64,000 bases of DNA from Paraconiothyrium sp. Pb-2020 (GCA_022419385.1 JAJUBI010000001.1:1860001-1924000); one strand, 5' to 3'; positions 1 through 11,210 are shown, counted from the first letter of the stretch. Translations and numbers: made by a program. Notes: generated by a model not told the origin, from the sequence alone.

Positions 1-650
1 CTAGTAGAAGTAAGTTTTAATTATAATATATTAGTATAGATAGAATAACTATCTATATAGAGTCTAAGAGTAGTTAGAGGTATATAGAAGTATATATTCT
101 TAAAAGAAATTCTAGATAAATTACTACCTATAGGCCTAGTATAAAAAAATAATTAAAACTACTAAATTTACTTTAGTAACTAAAAAGAATTATATACTTT
201 TATCTACTAATTATTATTTAAGGTCTTCTTAAATACTTTACTATTACTTATTAGAATTTCTTCTATCTATTTAGCTATAGGGGTAAATAAAGATTCTTTT
301 TAGAACTTATTAATTTCTAAATATCTAGAATCTATATTAAATCTAATATAGATTCTATCTTTTAGTATCTTAGTAAAAAGCTATAAGTAATTACTAATAC
401 TTATTATAAATCTCTTATAAGCTCTATATCTCTTAATATTATATATATACTATTATTAGTATAGAGTTAGACTATATCTAGATATATAATAGCGGTGGCG
501 TAGATATTACTTTGTTATAATAATAGTAGCTTTACTCTAAAATAAAATAGATAGTATATACCTAAAAAAAACACTATTAGGTAAAAATACTAATAATAAA
601 TTAAATCTCTATCTAAAAGAATTCTTACCTACTGTATGGAAGAGCGCACC
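1..650. repeat. AT-rich, RIP-degraded repeat relic
   Basis: The block is extremely A/T-rich and built from TA, CT, AG, TT and AA steps. Reading it base by base, I find no CA and no TG dinucleotide from position 1 to about 494, on either strand; the first are near 495 and 513. Complete loss of CpA/TpG is the signature of repeat-induced point mutation, which converts CpA to TpA in duplicated DNA. No open reading frame survives, so the original element cannot be named. The border with normal composition is sharp, at about 640-650, and the RPL12 gene begins just beyond it. The block continues past the left window edge. Confidence 0.85.
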
Positions 651-871
651 TAGGTTTTATTAACGCACCATGCCCATGCCAGTCGCGTGGCGTGGCGCGG
701 CGTGTCCGAGTTGGAGGCCTGGGCCAAACGGGTAAGGCGCCTCGCTTAGAGCGGCCCACCCACGCAGCCCCTCCAAAATCGCATCTTGCGGCATTCGAAC
801 TTTGTCTCTCAACCTCCCTCTCCCTTCACAAATTTCGGATCAGTCGAGACAGACCACCTCCCGCACTAGCC
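651..871 (+). promoter_or_regulatory. RPL12 promoter and 5' leader
   Basis: This is the short space between the RIP block and the RPL12 start codon. It contains a long pyrimidine tract at about 800-829 (runs of CTCTC and CCTCCCTC), which is common upstream of fungal ribosomal-protein and other highly expressed genes. No convincing TATA box is seen. The promoter is squeezed to about 220 bp by the repeat. Confidence 0.45.
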
Positions 872-1481
872 ATGCGTGAGTATCGTCCCTCTGATCGGCT
901 CCGACAGCCAGGCTAAACATGTGCAGCTCCCAAAATCGATCCCAACGAGGTCAAGGTCATCCACCTGCGAGCCACTGGTGGTGAAGTCGGTGCCTCCTCC
1001 GCGCTCGCCCCTAAGATCGGTCCCCTCGGTCTCTCGCCCAAGAGTATGTTCCCCGGGATGGCGTTGAACAGTACGCAAATTTGACCAGGGCTAATACAGC
1101 GTAGAGGTCGGTGAAGATATCGCCAAGGCCACTGGGGACTGGAAGGGACTTCGTGTCACGGTCAAGTTGACCATCCAGAATCGTCAAGCCCAGGTCTCCG
1201 TGGTTCCCTCTGCATCGTCGCTTGTCATCAAGGCCCTCAAGGAGCCTCCGCGTGACAGGAAGAAGGAGAAGAACATTAAGCACACCAAGAGCGTTCCCCT
1301 CGATGAGATTATCAACATTGCCCGCACCATGCGTTTCAAGTCCATGGCCAAGGACCTGAAGGGCACCGTCAAGGAGATTCTCGGCACTGCTTTCAGCACC
1401 GGCTGCCAGGTCGATGGCCGCAGTCCCAAGGACATCTCCGATGACATCGAGTCCGGCGAGATCGAGATCCCCGAGGAGTAA
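872..1481 (+). CDS. RPL12: 60S ribosomal protein L12 (uL11)
   Basis: This encodes cytosolic large-subunit protein uL11, which sits at the base of the ribosomal stalk and binds 25S rRNA in the GTPase-associated centre. Three exons: 872-875 (ATGC only), 927-1043 and 1105-1481, joining to about 165 aa that begin MPPKIDPNEVKVIHLRATGG. The N-terminal domain includes GPLGLSPKKVGEDIA and the C-terminal RNA-binding domain includes IINIARTMR and CQVDGRSPKDI, all family hallmarks. The length matches the usual 165 aa. The first coding exon is only four nucleotides, so gene finders that need longer exons would miss the true start. The splice sites are GTGAGT...CAG and GTATGT...TAG. Confidence 0.95.
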
Positions 1482-2004
1482 ATGTAAGCAAAATGGCATG
1501 GCGTAATGATAGGATGACCACGGTTCCATGGCTATAAGTAGCTTGAATGAGGATGTATTGCCTTGAGTGGGAGTAACATCCCCCGAGGGCGTTGCTGCAC
1601 AGCTCCGGCGTCGACGGTGTCAAATGCAAAAGTGAACACTGGATGACATGGGCTAAGATGGGCTTTTTGGAAGAAGCAATGATAGCTCGTCCCGCAATAT
1701 AGATATGTTGGCCGAGGCGGTTGCAATGCAAGCCGTGATACCCCATCGTCTTTTCCCATGCGTCGTTTCTTATTGTGACGTTCGTAGTATGGTATAGTGA
1801 ACCATGTATATGATGGGGGGTTCTGAGCGTCGACGCCCCAAATCTTCACATCAGCCTGTGGTCTCGCGTTGAGAATGGGACCTGGAGAGAAGTCACGTGT
1901 AAGCTTTGGCCAGTTGCCTTGCGCAGCACCTCCGAGCGCTCCGCCGACTCGACACAGCATTGTGCACCCGCCATGAAGGGCAGTATATTTACCACGAATA
2001 TAGC
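1482..2004. other. RPL12 3' region and GT8 promoter
   Basis: No convincing gene. A long minus-strand reading frame crosses this stretch and the next gene, but it has no family resemblance and is antisense to a conserved gene. The interval should hold the RPL12 terminator and the promoter of the glycosyltransferase downstream. Confidence 0.4.
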
Positions 2005-3307
2005 ATGCGTCGACGGCGCTCAGACGAGCTACCGCTCTTTGTGAGGGATGCGGAGCCGCTGGCATTCCGATGGCGGCGCCGCTTTTGGATATACATAGGC
2101 GTCTTCGTTCTGGCATGTTGGACGTTGTACCCACGCCAACCCTCGTACAACGATAGCAGTACCTTCGCGACGAAGGGGTCGAATTATGCCTACAGCCTGT
2201 ATGCGACCGACAGCGCAACCCTGTGCCATGCGCTGCTATTGTTCGATTCGCTAGCCAAGTTTGGCAGCAAAGCAGACCGTGTACTATTCTACCCCAAACA
2301 GTAAGTCTCGGTGCACTCATGATACTCGACAGCATCTGATGTGAAGCAGCTGGGACCTCGTGATATCCGACTCGAAGGATCGGGACAGCCAGCTGCTGGT
2401 CATGGCGCGCGACAAGTATAACGTCAAGCTGCACCCTGTTACGTTGTTGAGCGTTGAGGGTCGGACCACGGGTAGGTCACACAGGCGCTCGCCTCCCTTG
2501 CAACGGGCTTGCCAGACAGAGAAGTGACAGCTGCGCCTTACAGATGAATGGACGGATACTTGGGACAAGTCAGTTACGAAGTTCCTGGCCTTTTCCCTCG
2601 CGTACTACGACCGCGTCGTTGCGCTTGACTCGGACATCACGCTGCTTTCCTCGCTCGACGAGCTCTTCGCGCTACCGTCCACACCGATTGCCATGCCCCG
2701 GGCCTATTGGTACGAGACGCTTCCGCGGCCGCTCACATCCCTTCTCATGGTCATTAAACCTGACCTCGACGAGTTCCAGCGGTTCAAGGACATTATCACG
2801 GGAGGGGGCAACCCTGCGCTTGTCAGCGCGCACAAGTTCGACATGGAGCTGGTCAACGATCGGTTCGAGCACAGCGCAATGGTGTTGCCGCATCGGCCGT
2901 ACGCTCTGCTGACGGGAGAGTTTCGGCGAAGCAATCATTCGGCGTATCTGGGAAACACATTCGAGGCGTGGGATCCCGAGATGGCCCTCAAGGAGGCAAA
3001 GCTCGTACACTTCAGCGACTGGCCGCTGCCCAAGCCGTGGATCATGTGGCCGGCCGAAGGACTGGCCGAGGTGCAGCCTGACTGTGGGGGGAGCCATGAA
3101 GGGACGTGTGCGGAGAGGGCTATTTGGAAACATCTGTATGATGATTTCAGACAGAGAAGGAAGGACATTTGTCGCCTACTCAGCGTGCCTGCGCCGGACT
3201 GGCACAGCATCAAGGGCGGGGCGCGTCCCAATGCCACGGACGGCACTAGACACGAAGCGCCGCAGATCCAAGGCCAGGCGGCAGTTCGCAGCGATTCCAT
3301 GACATGA
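2005..3307 (+). CDS. GT8-type glycosyltransferase, type II membrane protein
   Basis: Predicted Golgi or ER-lumenal glycosyltransferase resembling fungal glucose N-acetyltransferase/Gnt1 and glycogenin-like GT8 proteins. Three exons: 2005-2300, 2350-2471 and 2544-3307 (about 393 aa). A short basic N-terminus (MRRRRSDEL) is followed by one hydrophobic anchor (IYIGVFVLACWTLY, around residues 32-46) and then the lumenal catalytic domain. The domain opens with NYAYSLYATDSATLCHALLL. It carries the DxD metal- and sugar-nucleotide-binding motif in VVALDSDITLL, then the acceptor-side motif AKLVHFSDWPLPKPW. The start at 2005 is preferred over an in-frame upstream codon because the protein then begins directly before the anchor. 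The donor sugar and acceptor are inferred from the family only. Confidence 0.85.
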
Positions 3308-4441
3308 CCCAGCAGCCCGACCAGAGCGTTGCACGTGACGTACGAGACATCTGAAGCCACGGGGGTCTCGCGCCATACACGGATGGGACCAGAGGCTTTG
3401 TGTTGTTCCTCCTTCCTTTTGCGGACTCGGATGCTTGTCTGTGACCACATGTGTATGTACTTGTACGGGTATGTAGATGGATGCAAATGTCCTGTGTACA
3501 TGTCCGACGCCGGCTCCAGACAGCGCCCCGTGGCCGTGCATGTGCGGCTGCTGATCGGGCAATATCCAACGGCATATGTGTATACGTGAAACGCATCGCC
3601 TTGCCGTTCCCAGAGGCTCAGGCCCCTAGAGGCAATCCCGCAAGCAAGTCTTCCTCTGCCCATCTGCTCATCTGCTCCTTTGATCCTTCGGGGAAGGGAA
3701 ATGAGCGTCCATGGGCCCTCCCTGCAGTGTGTCGGGCGCCTTGTCGTCTTCTCAAAGCACTTAGCGGCCAGGGATGCGTGAACGAGTCCCGCAGCACATG
3801 GGGTTGTTTTTAGCAAGCACGATGAGGCGTAGGCGTGGAGGCGTGGGTGAGGCCGGCAAGGTTAGAAGACGTTGCAGTCAGTCCCTGCGCCACCGATCTC
3901 TCGACGCATCTTGCCCGACGCCTGCATGCATGTACTCATCGACGGTACCAGGCTCGCCATGCGAGGAGAGTGCGAGGTTGCACGACACATGGGCGCTGAG
4001 GTGACAGCCGTTTGTCTTAGTGCCGAAAGCCTCGCCCGAGCACACCTGCAAGAGGCCGCAGCGTAGCGCCGACGGTTGCTCCCAGGCGCGACTGTGGCAT
4101 CGCATCTCGCGACACACGGGTTGTGTGTAGAGCGGGGTGTTGCATCTTGGGCGCAGGCGGCGGCGCGCGGAGTGGCACGGGTGGTTGCAGAGAGGCATGC
4201 ACGCTGTTCCTGGCTTGCGGGCACTTGGCTGCTGCCGTGGCCCGTGGCCAGTGTCGTCGCCCTATTTACCGTATGCCCTGCCCCCGGCGTGCCGTTCACT
4301 GCCCAGTTCGGAGGCCATACCCTTTCTCCTTAAATATCCCTCCCCTTTCCCCATGTTGGTCCGTTGCCGCCTCCAATACCTAATACACCACCACGCTCTC
4401 TAGCATCCTTCTGTATTTCTTGGTTTGTCTAATACAGCACC
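3308..4441. promoter_or_regulatory. Intergenic region and hexosaminidase promoter
   Basis: About 1.1 kb without a credible gene; the open frames here overlap each other on both strands and look like products of high GC. Near the downstream gene there is a TATA-like TTAAATA at about 4330-4336, followed by pyrimidine-rich sequence (TCCCTCCCCTTTCCCC). This lies about 105 bp upstream of the hexosaminidase ATG and is a plausible core promoter with transcription start. Confidence 0.5.
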
Positions 4442-6277
4442 ATGCGCGACTTCATCCTGGCCTCGCTGGCCACGGCCCTCTTCGCCAACCGCGCTGAGGC
4501 TGTCGCCGCGAACCCATTACCCAAGCCCACAGAAATCAGCTGGGGTTCTGAAAGCCCTTTCTCCGTCGGAACGCTGACACTCAGCGGCGTGGACTCGCAG
4601 ATCGTCCAGGATGGTTTCGACCGTGCAGTCAAGGCCATCACAGACCTGAAATGGGTTCCCCAGGCCACAGAAGCGCCGGTCCGTAGTTTCGAGCCGTTTC
4701 CAACCGCTTCCGCTGCTGCCAAGAGGAAGCTCAGGCGGAGGCAATACAGCACGCCGGCCAACTCAACCGGATCCCTGTTATCAGTCAACTGCCAGATCAA
4801 GGACACCAGTGCGCCCCTTCAGCACGGTGTGGATGAGTCTTACACGCTGGAAATTGGCGAGGGCTCCCACTCCATCGACATCACGGCTGCGACTGTGTAT
4901 GGTGCGCTCCATGCATTCACTACCCTTCAGCAGATCGTCATCAACGACGGTAGCGGCCAGCTCGTTGTCGAGGCTCCTGTCTCCATCAAAGATGCTCCCC
5001 TGTATCCCGTCCGTGGAATTATGATTGATTCTGGTCGCAATTATCTCTCCAAGAACAAGATCCTGGAGCAGATCGACGGCATGGCCCTTTCTAAGCTAAA
5101 CGTGCTGCACTGGCACATGGTTGATGCTCAGTCCTGGCCTGTGGAGCTCGAAACCTACCCAGACATGATCGAGGACGCTTACTCGGCCAATGAGGTCTAT
5201 ACCAAGGATAGCATCAAAAGCATCATCGAGTACGCAGCTGCCCGAGCTGTCCGTATCATACCTGAAATCGACATGCCTGGCCATGCGAGCTCGGGCTGGA
5301 AGCAAGTTAACGAGGACATGCTGGCTTGTACCAACTCCTGGTGGAGCAACGACAATTGGCCTACGCACACCGCTGTCGAGCCTAACCCAGGTCAGCTTGA
5401 CATCCTCAACAACAAGACTTACGAAGTCACCGGCAAGGTTTACAAGGAGCTTGCAGAACTTTTCCCCGACAACTGGTTCCACATCGGTGGTGACGAGTTG
5501 CACATGAACTGCTACAACTTCAGCAGCCTCGCGCGTGATTTCTTTGCGCAGAATCGCACCATGGGCGATCTCTACCAAGTCTGGGTTGACAAGGCCCTCC
5601 CCAACTTCAAGAAGCAAGCCAACAAGACCTTTGTAATGTGGGACGATGTTATTCTGTCTGCTGACGCCGCTGCCACTGGAGAAGTACCGAAGGATGTCAT
5701 CATCCAGGCGTGGAACAACGGAATCACGAACATCAACAATGCCACAGCATTGGGCCACCGCGTTATTGTTTCGTCATCCGACTTCATGTACCTGGACTGC
5801 GGCTACGGCGGCTGGGTAGGCAACGACCAGCGCTATGATGTACAAGTGAACCCCAACGCAACCGACGGCTCCCCCAACTTCAATTGGGGTGGCGGTGGCG
5901 GCTCGTGGTGCGCTCCTTACAAGACATGGCAGCGCATCTACGACTACGACTTCACTCAGGGTCTTTCTGATGAGCAGAAGAAACTTGTAGTGGGTTCCAT
6001 CGCCCCTCTCTGGTCCGAGCAGGTCGACGACGTTGTCATTAGTCCCAAAATGTGGCCCCGTGCTGCAGCTCTCGCCGAACTCGTGTGGTCCGGCAACCGT
6101 GACAAGGACGGCAACAAGCGTACCACGGAGCTCACGCAGCGTATCCTGAACTTCCGCGAGTATCTTGTTGCTAATGGCGTTCAGGCTGCGCCACTGATGC
6201 CTAAATTCTGTCTCCAGCATCCGCACGAATGTGATCTAAACCTCAACCAGACAGTCCTTTGGACACAGGTTGCTTAG
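4442..6277 (+). CDS. Secreted beta-N-acetylhexosaminidase, GH20
   Basis: Releases terminal N-acetylglucosamine (and GalNAc) from chitin oligomers and glycans, in chitin turnover and nutrition. One exon, 611 aa, close to the usual fungal length. A hydrophobic signal peptide (ILASLATALFANRAEA, about residues 5-20) is followed by a propeptide-like region with a basic site KRKLRRR at 95-100; processing there fits known fungal hexosaminidases. The GH20b domain lies near 115-180 and the catalytic TIM barrel follows. Visible family motifs are LHWHMVDAQSWP, IPEIDMPGHAS and the catalytic Asp-Glu pair D351-E352 in HIGGDELHMNCYN. Several N-x-S/T glycosylation sites are present, including NKT, NFS and NRT. 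The substrate-assisted mechanism is known for the family. Confidence 0.95.
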   Translation: MRDFILASLATALFANRAEAVAANPLPKPTEISWGSESPFSVGTLTLSGVDSQIVQDGFDRAVKAITDLKWVPQATEAPVRSFEPFPTASAAAKRKLRRRQYSTPANSTGSLLSVNCQIKDTSAPLQHGVDESYTLEIGEGSHSIDITAATVYGALHAFTTLQQIVINDGSGQLVVEAPVSIKDAPLYPVRGIMIDSGRNYLSKNKILEQIDGMALSKLNVLHWHMVDAQSWPVELETYPDMIEDAYSANEVYTKDSIKSIIEYAAARAVRIIPEIDMPGHASSGWKQVNEDMLACTNSWWSNDNWPTHTAVEPNPGQLDILNNKTYEVTGKVYKELAELFPDNWFHIGGDELHMNCYNFSSLARDFFAQNRTMGDLYQVWVDKALPNFKKQANKTFVMWDDVILSADAAATGEVPKDVIIQAWNNGITNINNATALGHRVIVSSSDFMYLDCGYGGWVGNDQRYDVQVNPNATDGSPNFNWGGGGGSWCAPYKTWQRIYDYDFTQGLSDEQKKLVVGSIAPLWSEQVDDVVISPKMWPRAAALAELVWSGNRDKDGNKRTTELTQRILNFREYLVANGVQAAPLMPKFCLQHPHECDLNLNQTVLWTQVA

Positions 6278-7467
6278 GCCTGGGAAGGGACCTTCCCAAA
6301 TATAGCATTAATGAGGCGTTCTGGACTAGTTGCATGAATCTCTGAAATCACACCTTTCTTATTCATTATTCACCAGGGGGCTGGAGGGAGGGTGATGGTG
6401 TGGCACGCTATTGTGATCCGTTTCTTGTACACACACTTTATACCCGTCTATACGTAGGGCATTACTGCGAGCTTGTCATGTCACTTAGCATTATCATGAC
6501 CTATGATATTCTTCCTCTTTTTCCTTCGCACTCCCCTTGAGGACTGCATCCTTGACCAGCACATTGTCGTTTCGACTACTTCGTTTGCATAGCCCGTGCG
6601 CCCACTATACCTTAAAACGCCACCTCAGATTCCTCCTTGGTTAGTTCTAGGTACACCGTTCATTTGCATTGCTCCACCTCACTGCTCGGCTGATTGCTCC
6701 TAGTCGGCCTGATGCTCGGCCTTATGCTCGGCCCTTTACTTGACCCGGAGCGTTCGTCTCTGCTTTGCCTTATTCTTCATAAACTCAGCATGTCATTTTC
6801 GCTAGCTTAGTATTATGATCGACAGGTCCCGCTCCGGATTTGCATGATTTGTTCCTTGCGTGAACTAAAAAACCCATTGGGCGTGCCACTATCACCAAGC
6901 ATGGCGTACTGGAGAGTCCGGAGTGGTTAGATTCAAAAGTCGGCATGCGTTTGGTATTCCATTTTCGGATTATAAGTTTAGTTGTGGGGAAATGCGTTCA
7001 ATCGGAGGGAACATAACATTGAAAATGTAATTCAGAAGCGACTAGAAACACACGGTATGGGCGAATACATAGGTAGTCTATCAAGGGGATCACCATTGTA
7101 GTGATGAAGCACTTGGAAACGGACGCGAGTATGTAGATAAATCGATCATACACCTATTCGAAACTGCACCCAGAGTCGAATCATATCAAGCACGTATGTT
7201 TCAATGCTTCGATGGCCTATTTTACTTCAGACATGACTTTTCGTGACTTCGATATTGGTATTTTGAGGTGTTGTGACAATAAGGTACTTCGTGATGAGGG
7301 GTTTGGCACACACTACTCGTCATAACAATCATCAAGGCGTACCGCTCGCTGTTCAGGACTCGAAATTGGACACAGCGGTGTTCACATCAGCTATTTGGAA
7401 AATTCCCCACTTCCTTGCAGTGTGCCGCAGAGCCTAAGTCTATGAATCCGCATCGCTCATGCCTCTT
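6278..7467. other. Gene-poor intergenic DNA
   Basis: No open frame of note and no RNA gene recognised. Stop codons are frequent in all frames and base composition is lower in GC than in the flanking hexosaminidase. A run of related phrases (TGCTCGGCCTTATGCTCGGC, with near copies) at about 6680-6740 is a short imperfect direct repeat. Confidence 0.4.
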
Positions 7468-7802
7468 ATCGGTGCTTTCCTTACATTTTGTGCCCACCTC
7501 CCATGGGAATATATGGAAGAGGCAAAGTGGAGATATACCAACTATTTTATTCACCTAGTAGATTCTGATTGCTGTTAGTATATAGTATATAATTTACTGT
7601 CTAGCTTTGGTAGAGGTAACATAGGATTAGGAGAAACAATATAGGACTAGATATAAGTAAACTTAGATTAGGCAGCTAATAGAGCCTACTATACAATAAT
7701 TAGAATCTACTGGATATGTGAAATAGTTAAGAAGTCCCTACTTTGCCTTTTCTATTACCATGGTAGGTCACCGTAGGTGGGCACGAAACTTATGGAAACG
7801 AT
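7468..7802 (+). mobile_element. MITE, copy A
   Basis: A non-coding element of about 335 bp with terminal inverted repeats. The left end reads ATTTTGTGCCCACCTCCCAT and then GGCAAAGTGGAGAT; the right end is roughly its reverse complement (ACTTTGCCTTTTCT...GGGCACGAAACTTATGG). The interior is AT-rich and contains GGCAGCTAATAGAGCCT and AGAATCTACTGGATATGTG, which recur in copies B and C. It encodes no transposase, so it would move only with a transposase supplied elsewhere. The outer boundaries are estimates from the shared ATCGG...CGAT ends, and I could not identify a target-site duplication. Confidence 0.75.
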
Positions 7803-8468
7803 ATTATCTACATCGACGACGACTCGCCTAGCTAATTCCAACGCCGCTCTTACACTTGACGAACAAAATCCGGAGCACACATGAACACAAGACTAATAGC
7901 TACGAAAATTACAATTATCATTTCGAATATTCCCACCTTACATGATTATTGTATCGACAGGGTCTCTGAGCATGACTGCGATTGGTCGCTAGGTAATGTC
8001 GATACCATTCCGACACATGTCTTATAGGTAAGGATATGCGTGAGGCTTCATGCGTGAGATAGGAGTAGAATTATAAGAGATCGATGAACACTGTTCATGT
8101 TAATATTATAGAAGAATGAAGGAAGGCGATAGGTTGTGGAGGGGTGAGGGTGAAGAGTATCGAGCTTGTTGAACAGAGAGATATAGGGAGGTCTGCGAGC
8201 ACTTTCTGATTGCCAAAGCTGTTGTAGCTTTGGTTGGCTATGTGATGTTACGCTATCGCAATAATCCTTCCTCCTTGCACTGTACGCTTGAGGCTGATCG
8301 GAGACAGAACATGTTTGTACCGGACCTGATCACTCACACTATGGCCTGCTGTGTCCTACTAGGTAACGCGATCCAATTGTGTGCTTCTCCAAGGCACTAT
8401 ATGCTATGACTGAAGCCGGGGGCATTGGTATCCCTGTCAACACCGTCTGACTACAACTTCTCCATCTC
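7803..8468. other. Gene-poor intergenic DNA downstream of MITE A
   Basis: No credible gene or RNA feature. Several short frames on both strands near 8425-8640 overlap the minus-strand ORF that follows and are treated as shadows. Confidence 0.35.
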
Positions 8469-9029
8469 CTACACCGTAGCTTCGTCCTCTTGGCTGCACG
8501 TCAACAGCAGTTCAACATTTGTGCCTGCCTCCTCGCATGTATTGGCCAACTCTGTCCACTCGAAGTCAAAACTTTGCCACCTCGGAGATACCATTTTCGC
8601 CTCTGCAAGTTTCTCGGCTTGGCCATGTCTAAGCGCATAATCTTGCTGACCCGAGCTATTGCCGCGTTGCTCCTTATGTTCGTGTTTCTTCAAGGCCCTT
8701 TTAAGATGTGGCAACTTTGGGCTCGGCTGGGACGTAAGGTGTTGGTGCGGCTGCGGAGCAGATCGTTCTGGCGGATTTTCTAAAAGCCTCCTCGTCTCTG
8801 CCTTCGTCGCCAGGTTAGTGCACTTCTCACAACTGCCGCTCCATTCGACTTCCAGAGCGTCATGAGCCGACCGCGCGCACTCATTGCCACAGACGAGGGT
8901 ATGCGAGTACTTAGGGTGTGCGCACGGAAGCATATAGCAGTCCTGTTTACACATGCCTTGGTATATTCGTGTATTGCGCGAAACGGAGAGGAGAATTTTT
9001 GGAATTGGCAAGTGTGCCCTTGTAGGCAT
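8469..9029 (-). CDS. Hypothetical protein with Cys/His cluster
   Basis: I do not recognise this protein. The frame gives up to 186 aa, but an internal Met (MCKQDCYMLPCAHPK) is an equally good start. The N-terminal third has a spaced cluster of six Cys and one His (C-x3-C-x4-C-x3-CAH ... VCGNEC ... GSCEKC), the kind of arrangement seen in many short fungal proteins that may bind zinc. The remainder is charged and Lys/Glu-rich (LKRALKKHEHKEQR, QAEKLAEAK). There is no signal peptide or membrane segment. The upstream gene reads away from it on the same strand. It could be a chance frame, because overlapping plus-strand frames exist. Confidence 0.35.
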   Translation of the reverse strand: MPTRAHLPIPKILLSVSRNTRIYQGMCKQDCYMLPCAHPKYSHTLVCGNECARSAHDALEVEWSGSCEKCTNLATKAETRRLLENPPERSAPQPHQHLTSQPSPKLPHLKRALKKHEHKEQRGNSSGQQDYALRHGQAEKLAEAKMVSPRWQSFDFEWTELANTCEEAGTNVELLLTCSQEDEATV

Positions 9030-9264
9030 ACCATGGCGTTACGTGATTCATATGGTTCCAACGGCCGGTTCACAAACTCGACAGTGGCCGGTCCCCACCA
9101 TTGGAACACTTCTATTAGGTTATCACATAGAAAGGTACGTGATGAGGATGAATTGAAACACATGTTGAATTTTTTTGCGGCTTGTCAAACACTCTCTTCA
9201 CTTATCAGTACATGCCGAGAAGTTGGTAGCAACCTCCAGAAATTGCCTTGCGCACGTGTCGTAC

Positions 9265-11210
9265 CTAAGTGATGTAGCGGAAAGCTGGGTGTCGGTAGCC
9301 GAGATCCCTGATCTGAGCCTCACTGAGGCCATTGAGACGATGATCCCGCTTGCCCAATTCACGCTGTCTGTTCTCCCACTTGCAATAAGCGATACCGGCG
9401 AGCGACAGAAACAAAACACCAACTTGGCCGGCAAGGTTGATGGTATGCCCGGTATGGTATTTTGGGGCGTCCTTAGCGACATATGTCCTGGAAGAAACCG
9501 TCAGTCATTCTTGCATACAGTACGTTCTTCAAGCTTACCATGTAGCGAGAACACCTCCAGCAGTTCCCAGTGTGACAACGTAAGCGCCAGAAACAGCACG
9601 AATAGCAGGACCCGCCGCGTTGTTCATAGCCCATGACAGGAAACCTGGACCACCTGGGAAAGCACCAAGCGTAATAAAGAAGACGCCCATGTACCGAATG
9701 TTAGGATTAGATACCCAACGTAGAATCGCAAAGCCAGTTATGCCGAGAAGCGTGAATGCTGCGAGAAAGATTCCGCGGCGGTTCACTTTGTCGGAGAAGA
9801 AAGCGACGGCGATAGCAACAATACAAGCACATACATAGGGAGGGACTGAGTACAACTGAGCCTTGGTCGCGGTCCAGCCAAGGTCGCTCAGAATAGTCGG
9901 CTGTGGTTGTCAGCGTCGATTCCGCAAAATTCATAGTCACAGCTTACCAAGAATAGAGAAATCCCCTGAACAGTAATGTTGATCAAGAAGAATCCGAGGG
10001 CACAGATGTAGTTGTTGATGTTTAGGAATGATCTAGTAACATGGTGAGGCTGGACCCGTTCGTTCTCATCGGCCCCGTTCTTCATGACCAGTCGCTCTAC
10101 GGCGATTCGGCGCTCGCGTTCGTCCAGGAACCAGCATTCTTGGGGACTCTTTGGCATGAAGAATGGTGCACCTAGACCGACAATAATTGTGATGAGACCT
10201 TCAAAAAAGAAGATATTCCGCCATGTGTGAATGACCATTGTCGATGTGCCCCACGGCGGGATACGCGCAAGCCTACATTGTTTAGCATGGCGTGCGAATC
10301 ACTGAACCAGCAAACACTTACACAGTAGCAAGGAGTCCACCGAAGGCACCAGCAAGGGACGCTGCTGAGACGTAGATGCCCACACGTAATAACAGTTCTT
10401 CTCGCTTGTAGAAGCAGGTGATGAAGAAGGCAATACCACTAGTGACTTTAATTTGAGTAGATCACTGATGAGATTACGACGAACTTACGGCATGACACCT
10501 CCCTCGAATATCCCAAGGAAAGCGCGAGCGGTCAATAGTCCCTCAAAGCTGTGGACGAATGCCGAGCACATGGACACGAGACCGAAGCCGCATACCAGTA
10601 GCGGAAGGTAGAATTTAGGGCCGATAATTTTCAACAAAATATTGCTGGGAACCTCCACAAATATGTAGATGATGTAGAAGATGGATGTGACCCAATTGAA
10701 TCGGACACCAACCAAGTTCAGGTCCTTCGCCATTCCCTGGATACGCGCATTTCCGACGTTTGCACTGTTTGGGTTCAGCATGCAGAGAACTTTTTTCGAC
10801 GATCCGGATGCGTCCCCTTTTGCCCTGCAAAACCCGAGCTCGAACGAAGATACACACTCACTTGTTCGCGTGATGTATGAAGAGGCAGCAAGCGAAGCAT
10901 CTAAGAAAGAAAACTTGGCCAATGCTTACCGGTCCAGAAAACACAATAGGTATAGGAAGGTGGTCAAAGGTACGATGACCTTGTCTAGCTTCCAACGAAC
11001 AGCTATTTCCTCCTCTTCAGACCAAGTGAATCCCTCAGCGGAATCGCTTGCGTTGCTGTCCGTGGCTTGTTCATTGTCTGCACTTTTGATCAGCATACAT
11101 GTTGAGAGATAGCTGATGATCATACAGAGAATCTTTTCTGCTTTTGCGTTGTCGGTCTCAGCAGTCGCGCCGGTCTTGTAAAACTCGTTTACGGGTTCCA
11201 CAGCCGCCAT
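9265..11210 (-). CDS. MFS anion:cation symporter (Dal5/Tna1-like)
   Basis: Plasma-membrane major facilitator of the allantoate/nicotinate permease family, importing an organic anion with protons; the substrate is not deducible. Six exons (minus strand): 11210-10930, 10764-10489, 10438-10322, 10272-9948, 9900-9539 and 9487-9265. All phases agree and the product is 527 aa, normal for the family. Conserved pieces include YLLCFLDRANVGNARIQGM, EVPSNILLK, RAFLGIFEGGVMPG, TWRNIFFFEG and the C-terminal GHTINLAGQVGVLFLS...GYRHPAFRYIT. The N-terminus has an acidic cytosolic stretch (SDSAEGFTWSEEEE). I start at the second Met (MAAVEPV), which has a better context than the Met five codons upstream. Two other transporters follow within 7 kb. 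Confidence 0.9.

Noticed and set aside
1532..2434. A 300-codon minus-strand frame
   Set aside because: It is antisense to the spliced GT8-type glycosyltransferase, whose motifs and exon phases are convincing, and its translation resembles nothing.
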